Assembly: GCA_934539585.1 (NCBI GenBank) | Contig: CAKTCT010000035.1 | Span: 1 to 27,077, forward strand | Reading direction: 5' to 3' | Length of the DNA stretch: 27,077 nucleotides | Source: an uncultured Oscillospiraceae bacterium | Lineage (GTDB): Bacteria > Bacillota > Clostridia > Oscillospirales > Ruminococcaceae | Part shown: one piece after another, positions 8,125-14,336 of the stretch | Layout of the letters: every line of letters starts with the position of its first letter | Position numbering within the stretch: the first letter of the stretch is position 1 | Notes under the pieces: model-generated | The model's database searches: none | What the model was told of the DNA's origin: nothing | What the model saw: the letters and a program-made list of their open reading frames with translations, nothing else | Program-made: the position numbers and the translations under genes

Positions 8125-8865
8125 CTAAAACTTCCGGTCCAGATTTCCCATGAGCCGGGTCAGCCAGTAGCACGCCGCCACCGGCAGCACCAAGGTGATC
8201 ATCCCGCAGAGGTTCACCAGCACCAGCGTCAGCAGGAACACCCCCAGGGAGATCAGCACCAGCACCGGCACCACGGCGTAGAAATTCATGGACGACGAAA
8301 TCCGCCGGTACAGATTCATCAGCACCGTAAAGATGCTGCTCCCGCCGTCCCCCTTGAGGAAAGCCCCCTTGAGCCCGGAAAGCCCCTTCAAAAGCCCCCG
8401 GAAGGCCGTGTACCCCCGTTCCTCCGCCAGCAGGTTCTGGGAGGTCTCCCCCAAAAACAAATCCACCGGCGAGACCCAGAAGGCCGCCAGCCCCAGCCGG
8501 GTCAGCCCAAAGGCCAGCACGCCCAGGAACACCATAGGCATCCCCACCCACTTAAAGAGGATGGCGTACCCCCGCCCGAACTTCTTCCCGGCGGCAAACG
8601 ACCCCGCCAGGATCACCAGCCCCAGGAAAAGGAACAGCAGGTCCTTCCCCCGAAGATAATCCAGCACCGGATAGGCGTAAAAGGAGAACCCCGCCTGGAC
8701 CGCGGCGAACACCACCGTGCACAGAAACACCCGCAGCGCCGTGGAGTGCATCCCCAGGGTCACGATCTCCCGCACCGTAAAAGGCTCGCCGTAGCGGATG
8801 CGGTACAGCCCGCTGCGGCCCTGCTGGCCCTTCCAGGCCGAGACCTTCTTTCCTGTATTTTCCAA
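8125..8865 (-). CDS. Multi-pass membrane protein, unknown function
   Basis: This 246-residue protein has a short basic N-terminus and four or five hydrophobic segments (about residues 38-58, 70-88, 95-125, then two long ones in 190-235). Between them is a roughly 60-residue soluble loop rich in Gly and Leu (around GLLKGLSGLKGAFLKGDGG). The start is inferred as TTG at 8865, because AAAGGAGGG lies 7 nt upstream and overlaps the stop codon of the methyltransferase gene. That arrangement implies translational coupling. It is the third gene of the GNAT-methyltransferase operon. I recognise no family, so no function is proposed. Confidence 0.72.
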   Translation of the reverse strand: MENTGKKVSAWKGQQGRSGLYRIRYGEPFTVREIVTLGMHSTALRVFLCTVVFAAVQAGFSFYAYPVLDYLRGKDLLFLFLGLVILAGSFAAGKKFGRGYAILFKWVGMPMVFLGVLAFGLTRLGLAAFWVSPVDLFLGETSQNLLAEERGYTAFRGLLKGLSGLKGAFLKGDGGSSIFTVLMNLYRRISSSMNFYAVVPVLVLISLGVFLLTLVLVNLCGMITLVLPVAACYWLTRLMGNLDRKF

Positions 8866-8879
8866 AATGGAACCCTCCT

Positions 8880-9656
8880 TTATGATGTCGCCCCGTCCTC
8901 GGGCTTCTGGGCCGCCAGCAGGTACCGGTGCTCCCGGCTCTCGATGAAGCCGTCCCGCTCCAGCTGCTCCTGGAGCTCCCACAGCTGCTCCGCGCATTTG
9001 TCCACGGAAAATCCCGGGAACTCCCACTCAATGACCTTAGCGAAGTAGACCAGCGCCCCCACGTCCAGAAACCGCAGAGAGGAAAACGCCTCCCTGGCCT
9101 TGAGAATGACAAAGTCCCGCTCCTCCAGCTCCTGCCGGGCGTGACGCAGATCCCGGTCCTCCCGGAGCCCCACCGGCAGCTGCGGCAGCAAGAACCGGGC
9201 CAGCCATTCGTTGTTCCGGCCGCCGTACTGCTGGGTGACAAAGTACCCGCCCGGCTTCAGCACCCGGAACACCTCGTCGGGATCGTAGGCTTCCTGCCGG
9301 TTGATGACCAGATCGAACATCTCGTCGTCAAAGGGCAGATCGCTGTCGTCAAAGACCTGCCGCAGCTCGATGCCGTGAATGGGCAGCCGCCGCCGGCACA
9401 GGTCCACGTTGGGCAGATACCCCTCGGTGGCGTAGGTCCGCCCCTTGGGGGGATTCAGGGACAGCAGGAACTCCCCGCCCCCGGTGCCCATGTCCAGAAG
9501 CATGGTCCGGTAGTTGAGATAAGGCTCCAGCTCCTCCTGATAGTTCCACGGCAGCTCCTCGGCCTCCCACCGGCCGTTGAGATGGGAAAAGTCCCACCCC
9601 TGAAAGGGCTCCCTCTCCTCCGCCTTCCACAGACGAAGACATTCTTCCCGCGTCAT
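8880..9656 (-). CDS. SAM-dependent methyltransferase (class I)
   Basis: The 258-residue protein has a Rossmann-type SAM-binding core: motif I LLDMGTGGGEF (about residues 53-63), an acidic motif after the second strand (YATEGY), DDSDLPFDDEMFDLVINRQE as the DxF/W-type motif, and VFRVLKPGGYFVTQQ as the post-motif strand typical of Methyltransf_11-like enzymes. The roughly 50 N-terminal residues and the C-terminal helices may determine the substrate, which cannot be read from the sequence. ATG at 9656 is preceded by GGAGAGTGACGCT. It starts 4 bp after the GNAT stop codon, and its own stop overlaps the ribosome site of the next gene, so three products are tightly co-expressed. Confidence 0.85.
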   Translation of the reverse strand: MTREECLRLWKAEEREPFQGWDFSHLNGRWEAEELPWNYQEELEPYLNYRTMLLDMGTGGGEFLLSLNPPKGRTYATEGYLPNVDLCRRRLPIHGIELRQVFDDSDLPFDDEMFDLVINRQEAYDPDEVFRVLKPGGYFVTQQYGGRNNEWLARFLLPQLPVGLREDRDLRHARQELEERDFVILKAREAFSSLRFLDVGALVYFAKVIEWEFPGFSVDKCAEQLWELQEQLERDGFIESREHRYLLAAQKPEDGATS

Positions 9657-9660
9657 AGCG

Positions 9661-10107
9661 TCACTCTCCTGTCCGGTCCCGCACCATCTGCACATAATGA
9701 AGGGGCTCAAACCCCAGCCGCCGGTAAAGGTCCATGGCCCTCTGGTTGGACGGCGTGGCCTCCAGCCGGAACCGCCGGGCCTGGGGATACTCCCCCTCCG
9801 CCCAGGCAAAAAATTCTTTTCCCAGTCCGCCGCCCCGGAACTCCTCCCGGATGTAGATTTCCTCCAGCAGCACGCAGAGCCCGCCGACCTCCCCGGAATA
9901 GGTCAGGGAGATGAGCCCGTACCCCGCCGGCTCCCCGTCCTTCTCGATGAGGACGCCGTCGGCATAAGGGCTGCCCCCGATGACGGTGTCAAAGCTCCGC
10001 TCCATCATGGACCGCGGGATCACATGGTCCACCGCCCGGGTGTGGTAAAATTCGTTGGACATTTCCAGAAAAACCTTCCGGTCCTCCGGAACAAATCTGC
10101 GTATCAT
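9661..10107 (-). CDS. GNAT family N-acetyltransferase
   Basis: This compact 148-residue GNAT protein shows strand-rich EIYIREEFRGGGLGKEFFAWAE, where RGGGLG is the acetyl-CoA pyrophosphate loop (motif A), followed by RLEATPSNQRAMDLYRRLGFEPL, the usual motif B ending. The acceptor substrate is unknown. ATG at 10107 is preferred over an upstream in-frame TTG, since GAGAAAGGAAA precedes it at workable spacing. It heads the operon GNAT, methyltransferase, membrane protein, driven by the promoter at 10145-10173. Confidence 0.88.
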   Translation of the reverse strand: MIRRFVPEDRKVFLEMSNEFYHTRAVDHVIPRSMMERSFDTVIGGSPYADGVLIEKDGEPAGYGLISLTYSGEVGGLCVLLEEIYIREEFRGGGLGKEFFAWAEGEYPQARRFRLEATPSNQRAMDLYRRLGFEPLHYVQMVRDRTGE

Positions 10108-10144
10108 GCTGAAAATTTCCTTTCTCTCCAAACTTCATAGCACT

Positions 10145-10173
10145 ATTGTACCAATCTTTCGGTAAAAAAGCAA
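10145..10173 (-). promoter_or_regulatory. Promoter for the GNAT-methyltransferase operon
   Basis: Minus-strand TTGCTT (10168-10173) and TACAAT (10145-10150) are separated by 17 bp. The distance to the start codon is about 38 nt. Confidence 0.65.
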
Positions 10174-10329
10174 GGGTCTTTCGTCGATATTATGAGATTT
10201 CTCCGAAAAACCTCTTTCGCCCCGCCCGCCTGGTTCCAGTGTCAAAATTCCCCAAAAGCGAATACCATGAAGGTAAGAGCCGGAAATCACGCAAACCGTC
10301 GCCAATACAGCTTGGAGGGATCAGAAACC

Positions 10330-11424
10330 ATGAGTCAGCTTCACTTTTTCCTGGGAGCCAACACCCCCATCGGCTTTGTTTCCTTTTACGACGAGATCAC
10401 GTCCCAGAGCGATACTTACCGCAGCTTCGTCATCAAGGGCGGCCCCGGCACGGGCAAGTCCTCCCTGATGCGGAAGATCAGCGGAGAATTTTCCCCCGCC
10501 GAAGACCTCCCCGAGGAGATTCACTGCTCCTCCGACCCCGATTCCCTGGACGCCGTCCTTCTCCCCAAGGCAAAAGTCACCCTGGCCGACGCCACCCCTC
10601 CCCACGTCATCGAGCCCCAGTACCCCGGCGCCTACGAGACCACGGTGAACCTCTGCTCCTGCTGGAACGAGGACCTTCTCCAGTCCCGCCGCCCGGAGAT
10701 CATCGCCCTGAGCCGCCAGAACGCCGCCTGCCACCAGCAGTGCGTGCGGTTTCTGAGCGCCGCCCACTCTCTGCTCTACGATAACTACGCCCTGGCCCTC
10801 AGCTGCCTCAACACCCGGAAGATCGCCAAGACCGCCGCCGGCATCGTCAGCCGGGAGTGCCGCCGGAAAAAGGACGGCTCCTCCGTGGAAAAGAAGCGCT
10901 TCCTCAGCGCCGTCACCCCCAAGGGGAACCTCTGCTTCACCGAGACCATCCGGGCCCTCTGCCCCCGGATCTACCTGATCAAGGACCCCTACGGCGCGGC
11001 CTCCAACCTCCTCCTCACCGCCCTCCGCTCCTTGCTTTTAGAGTACGACGTAACCCTCTACACCTGCTATTGCCCCCTGAACCCATACAGCAAGATCGAC
11101 CACATCCTCATCCCCGAGCTGGGCCTGGGATTCGTCACCGCCGGCCGCAGCACCCCGCCGGAGAGCCTCCCGGAGCCCTACCGGGTCATCAGCTTCACCC
11201 GGTTCACCGACATGGAGCAGCTCTCCAAGCGCAAGCAGCGCCTTCACTTCAACCGCCGGGCCGCCGGGGAGATTCTGGACGCCGCCGTCCGCTCCCTGAA
11301 GCGGGCCAAGGCCATCCACGACGCCCTGGAGACCCAGTACACCTCCGCCATGGACTTCGAAAAAGCCGCCGCCCTGAGGGAGACCACCGCCCAGACCATC
11401 CGCCGCTGGAAATCCGCCCAGTAA
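10330..11424 (+). CDS. P-loop ATPase of unknown role (PRK06851-like)
   Basis: This 364-residue protein has a clear Walker A motif, GGPGTGKSS (residues 37-45), just after an N-terminal segment. Around residue 235 a second nucleotide-binding-like region (IYLIKDPYGAASNLLLTALRS) resembles a degenerate P-loop. This two-domain layout and length match a Firmicutes family of uncharacterised ATPases that I recall as PRK06851, from memory and unverified. There is no membrane segment or signal peptide. The C-terminus is helical and charged and includes DFEKAAALRETT. ATG at 10330 has TTGGAGGGA 10 nt upstream; the open frame upstream has no ribosome site. It is transcribed alone, divergent from the GNAT operon and convergent with the CNNM gene. 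Its biological role is unknown. Confidence 0.8.
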   Translation: MSQLHFFLGANTPIGFVSFYDEITSQSDTYRSFVIKGGPGTGKSSLMRKISGEFSPAEDLPEEIHCSSDPDSLDAVLLPKAKVTLADATPPHVIEPQYPGAYETTVNLCSCWNEDLLQSRRPEIIALSRQNAACHQQCVRFLSAAHSLLYDNYALALSCLNTRKIAKTAAGIVSRECRRKKDGSSVEKKRFLSAVTPKGNLCFTETIRALCPRIYLIKDPYGAASNLLLTALRSLLLEYDVTLYTCYCPLNPYSKIDHILIPELGLGFVTAGRSTPPESLPEPYRVISFTRFTDMEQLSKRKQRLHFNRRAAGEILDAAVRSLKRAKAIHDALETQYTSAMDFEKAAALRETTAQTIRRWKSAQ

Positions 11425-11454
11425 TCCCGCCAGAACTGCCCATAAAGCACCCAA

Positions 11455-11482
11455 GGGGCCCCGGAAACCGATCCGGGACCCC
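11455..11482. terminator. GC-rich hairpin between convergent genes
   Basis: GGGGCCCCGG (11455-11464) pairs with CCGGGACCCC (11473-11482), with one mismatch. No clear T-run follows, so it may be a weak terminator or simply a barrier between the two convergent transcripts. Confidence 0.45.
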
Positions 11483-11488
11483 CGCCGT

Positions 11489-12853
11489 TCATTTCTCTTT
11501 GGAATCCGCCGTTCCATCCGGCTCCGTCGGAGGCAGCCGCTGAATCTTGACCTTGGCCACCCGGCGCTCCTCCACCTCCATAACAGTGAAGCGGTAGCCG
11601 CCGTAGTCGAACCCCGGGTTCTCCCCCGTCTTGGGGATGCGTCCCAGCATGTGGGTCATAAAGCCCCCCAGGGTGTCGTAGTCCTCGTCCTTTTCGAAGG
11701 AGATGTGGAGCAGCTCCTCCAAATCCTCCAGCTCGGCGGTGCCCTCGACGGCGTAGGTGTTGGCGTCCAGCTCCTGGACGTCGTTTTCCTCCTGGTCGTA
11801 CTCGTCCTCGATGTCGCCGACAATGGCCTCCAGCAGGTCCTCCATGGTGAGGATGCCCTCGGTGCCGCCGTATTCGTCCACCACCACAGCCATGGCGGTC
11901 TGACTCTTCTTCAGCTCCGCAAAAACGCTGCGGCACTTGGTGTGCTCCGGCACATACAGCACCGGCCGGATAAAGTCTCCCACCGAGACCCCGCCGGAAT
12001 CCTGCCGTCCCACCAGGCACAGCAGGTCCTTGACATGGATGAACCCCAGGATGTTGTCCAGATCCTTCTCATACACCGGCAGCCGGGAGAATCCCTCGGC
12101 GGCGGCCAGCTCGGCCACCTCGCTGATCTTCGCGTCCTTCTCCACCGCCGCGATCTCGGTCCGATGGGTCATGATGTCCCCGGCCGTGGTGTCGTCAAAC
12201 TCGAAGATGTTGTTGATCATTTCCTTCTGGCTTTCCTCAATGAAGCCCATTTCGCTGCCGGTGTCCACCAGCATCCGGATTTCTTCCTCCGTCACCGTGT
12301 CCGCCGTCTTTTTGGGGTCCGCCCCCAACACCCTGGCCACCCCCGCGGAGAACCCCCGGATGGGCCCGGTAATGGGCATAAAGAGCCACAGCGCCCCGGG
12401 ATACAGCTTCGCCGCCGCGTACCCGAAATGCTCGCAGTACCGCGCCCCCAGGAACTGGGGAATCTTCACCCCCACGCTGAGGTAGGCGAAGGTCAGCACG
12501 ATTGCGCAGATGGCCGCGCTCCCCAGCAGCAGCGGATGGGAAAGGCTCCCCGCCTCCGGCTCCGCGCCGGAGATCCGGACAAACTGCCGGTAAAGCGGTT
12601 CCGCCGCCAGAAACAGCCCGGGAATCTCCGCCAGAACCGCGCAGACCACCGCCGTGGTCCGGATCCTGTCCGCGATGTCCGGGATTGCCAGACATCGGGT
12701 GAGCCGCTGGGCCCGATGGTCGCCGTTTTCCGTCCGCTCCTTGAGATCGGCGTCATTCACGCCGATCATCGCCGCCGCGCTGGCGGAGAAGAAGCCGCTG
12801 CACACCAAAAACAGCAAAGAAAGCACAAGATACCATGATCGTCCGTCGTCCAA
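11489..12853 (-). CDS. CNNM/CorC (hemolysin C) family transporter protein
   Basis: This 454-residue membrane protein has the standard order for the family: a DUF21/CNNM membrane domain (about residues 1-190, hydrophobic helices near 5-28, 95-115 and 130-160); a pair of CBS domains (about 205-325, including DIMTHRTEI and LGFIHVKDLLCL); and a C-terminal CorC/HlyC domain (about 345-430, with DTLGGFMTHMLGRIP). Family members are linked to Mg2+/Co2+ export or resistance, with the CBS pair binding Mg-ATP. The start is TTG at 12853, supported by ACTGGAGGTTTACATC directly upstream. It is a single-gene unit with its own strong promoter (12944-12972). Just beyond that promoter begins the repeat cluster at about 12990-13502. 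Confidence 0.9.
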   Translation of the reverse strand: MDDGRSWYLVLSLLFLVCSGFFSASAAAMIGVNDADLKERTENGDHRAQRLTRCLAIPDIADRIRTTAVVCAVLAEIPGLFLAAEPLYRQFVRISGAEPEAGSLSHPLLLGSAAICAIVLTFAYLSVGVKIPQFLGARYCEHFGYAAAKLYPGALWLFMPITGPIRGFSAGVARVLGADPKKTADTVTEEEIRMLVDTGSEMGFIEESQKEMINNIFEFDDTTAGDIMTHRTEIAAVEKDAKISEVAELAAAEGFSRLPVYEKDLDNILGFIHVKDLLCLVGRQDSGGVSVGDFIRPVLYVPEHTKCRSVFAELKKSQTAMAVVVDEYGGTEGILTMEDLLEAIVGDIEDEYDQEENDVQELDANTYAVEGTAELEDLEELLHISFEKDEDYDTLGGFMTHMLGRIPKTGENPGFDYGGYRFTVMEVEERRVAKVKIQRLPPTEPDGTADSKEK

Positions 12854-12943
12854 GATGTAAACCTCCAGTTTTTTGCTTGTTTCATTTCAAGGCCCGCAGG
12901 CCGGAAATCCAGATTATCGCCGGCAGAACATATCGTTTCCCCT

Positions 12944-12972
12944 ATCATACCTTGTTTTGCTAGATTTGTCAA
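12944..12972 (-). promoter_or_regulatory. Promoter for the CNNM gene
   Basis: Minus-strand TTGACA (12967-12972) and TATGAT (12944-12949) are spaced exactly 17 bp apart. This is close to consensus and places a roughly 85-nt leader before the start codon. Confidence 0.8.
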
Positions 12973-13012
12973 TATCACCGAAGAACGATAAACCGCCCGT
13001 AAGCCCCGCACC

Positions 13013-13203
13013 GCCTACCCGCCAACACAACCAAGTTTTGGGTCCAGCCTTTTCCCAAAAGGCTGGCAGGGTGGAGGGGCAGCGCCCCTCCTCGCTTTCC
13101 GCAGAAAGCGAAATCCCCCAATGATACCCAAAAGATCAGGAAGGGAAGGTCCGACAGCCCAGTGGGCTGTCGGACCGAGGGGAACCCTATCAAGGGGTTC
13201 CCC
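13013..13203 (+). repeat. Dispersed multi-hairpin repeat, copy B
   Basis: Read on the plus strand this copy contains hairpins at 13044-13066 (CCAGCCTTTT/AAAAGGCTGG), 13073-13091 (GGAGGGGC/GCCCCTCC) and 13093-13110 (CGCTTTC/GAAAGCG). The invariant linker follows (13127-13145), then a 13-bp hairpin (13148-13176, GGTCCGACAGCCC/GGGCTGTCGGACC) and the 25-nt terminal inverted repeat (13179-13203). The 13148-13176 arms differ almost completely from those of copies A and D yet pair perfectly. The second block seen in A and D is absent. Confidence 0.9.
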
Positions 13204-13419
13204 GCAGGACGCAGTCCTGCCCCTCCCGTCCACCAAACAAAACCCGCACCAGCGAGAAGAAACGTAGAGACGCTTCGACCCGCTATCGCGATAAACGCTT
13301 CGGATTCAGCAGAGGCAGGTCATGCCGCAATTTCTGCGAAATTGCGGCCGCGGAGACCGCGGGCGGCCTGCGGGCCGCCTTTCCTTCTTTTTGGGTTGCG
13401 CCCGAGGCGCAACGAGTAA
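13204..13419. repeat. Hairpin array between repeat copies B and B'
   Basis: This gene-free stretch packs at least five further perfect hairpins: 13204-13220 (GCAGGAC/GTCCTGC), 13324-13348 (GCCGCAATTT/AAATTGCGGC, loop CTGCG), 13348-13362 (CCGCGG/CCGCGG), 13362-13379 (GGCGGCC/GGCCGCC, loop TGCG) and 13395-13413 (GTTGCGCC/GGCGCAAC). The palindrome TATCGCGATA lies at 13284-13293. A pyrimidine-rich run follows the 13362 hairpin, so that unit could terminate plus-strand transcription. No convincing coding frame is present. Confidence 0.8.
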
Positions 13420-13502
13420 GATTTCGCCCTCTGCGGAGGGCGACTTAGGGGCTTTGCCCCTAAGTACCCTACCAGCCTTTTGAAAAAGGCTGGACCGAAA
13501 AC
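13420..13502 (-). repeat. Dispersed multi-hairpin repeat, partial copy B'
   Basis: This truncated copy lies in inverted orientation to B, ending 4 bp from the deacetylase stop codon. It has three hairpins: 13425-13442 (CGCCCTC/GAGGGCG, loop TGCG), 13444-13464 (CTTAGGGGC/GCCCCTAAG) and 13472-13493 (CCAGCCTTTT/AAAAGGCTGG). The linker, the long hairpin and the terminal inverted repeat are missing. The CTTA/TAAG base pairs replace GGAG/CTCC and GGAA/TTCC of the other copies, which is compensatory change. Confidence 0.85.
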
Positions 13503-13506
13503 TTAT

Positions 13507-14295
13507 TTACCCAAAACAAATCTGCTCCGTCTCCGCCGTCAGCTTCTCAAACCGATACCCCAGCTGCCGATAATGGTCGATCAGCATCCGGATACACTCC
13601 GGAGCCGTCGTCCTCAGCGCATCGTCGTGCATGAGAATCAGAATCCGCCCCTTGTCCCCGGCAGTCTTCACCACGTTGTCAAACATCTCCTGGGCCGGCG
13701 CGGCCTTGGCTTTGTCGTCCTTGGCAATGGCGTTCCAGTCGAACCACACGTTCCCCGCCTTCTTCATCCGGGCCTTGATCTCCTTCAGCACCGCCTTGGA
13801 CGCGTGCTGGTTGTTGCTTCCCCCCGGGAACCGGAAAATCGTGGGCCGCACCCCCGCCGTCTCCTCCAGATGGTCCGCCAGCCGCTGAAAATCCGCCGCG
13901 TAAGCGTCGGCGCTGGCGTAAATCTCGCTGTACCGGTGTGAGTAGGAGTGGATTCCCAGGGCGTGGCCCTCCTCCAGAATCCGCCGGTACAGCCCCAGCC
14001 CCCGCTCCGTGGTGGCCCCGATAACGAAAAACGTGGCCGGGACCTCCTCCTCCTTCAGCACATCCAGAATCTCCGCCGTCACCGCCGAAGGCCCGTCGTC
14101 AAAGCTCAGATAGACCACCTTTTCCTCAGCCCCGGAGGTCTCCTCCATGGTCTCCTCCGTCTCCTCCCCCGGCGGCCGGGAGCCTCCGAAGGCCCGGACC
14201 CCTATCACCGCCAGATTTCCCACAATGGCCGCCGCCAGCACCGCCGCGGCCAGCCCGAACAACAGATTGTGAAGCCGGAAGGACTTGATAAACAT
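13507..14295 (-). CDS. Polysaccharide deacetylase (NodB homology), membrane-anchored
   Basis: The 262-residue protein has an N-terminal membrane anchor (about residues 11-34), an acidic low-complexity linker (40-58) and a NodB domain. The active-site motifs are present: SFDDGPS (Asp66-Asp67, base and metal), HSYSH (His116 and His120, metal), RFPGGS (Arg155 to Gly159) and LILMHD (His223). Such enzymes remove acetyl groups from peptidoglycan or other N-acetylglucosamine polymers outside the cell, often giving lysozyme resistance or acting in sporulation (PdaA type). The start codon at 14295 has GGAAAGGGGCGGAGCGGC upstream. It lies 36 bp after recD2 on the same strand and may be co-transcribed. 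The specific substrate is not determined. Confidence 0.9.
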   Translation of the reverse strand: MFIKSFRLHNLLFGLAAAVLAAAIVGNLAVIGVRAFGGSRPPGEETEETMEETSGAEEKVVYLSFDDGPSAVTAEILDVLKEEEVPATFFVIGATTERGLGLYRRILEEGHALGIHSYSHRYSEIYASADAYAADFQRLADHLEETAGVRPTIFRFPGGSNNQHASKAVLKEIKARMKKAGNVWFDWNAIAKDDKAKAAPAQEMFDNVVKTAGDKGRILILMHDDALRTTAPECIRMLIDHYRQLGYRFEKLTAETEQICFG

Positions 14296-14312
14296 GCCGC
14301 TCCGCCCCTTTC

Positions 14313-14336
14313 CATAGATTCTGTTCCAAATCTATG
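14313..14336. other. Inverted repeat over the recD2 stop codon
   Basis: CATAGATT (14313-14320) and AATCTATG (14329-14336) form an 8-bp stem. In the recD2 transcript it includes the stop codon and lies just before the deacetylase ribosome site. It could modulate readthrough or translation; no T-run follows, so it is not a standard terminator. Confidence 0.4.

Noticed and set aside
12990..13502. CRISPR array or insertion sequence at the hairpin cluster
   Set aside because: There are no regularly spaced identical direct repeats and spacers, and no transposase frame. Hairpins differ in stem sequence and spacing.
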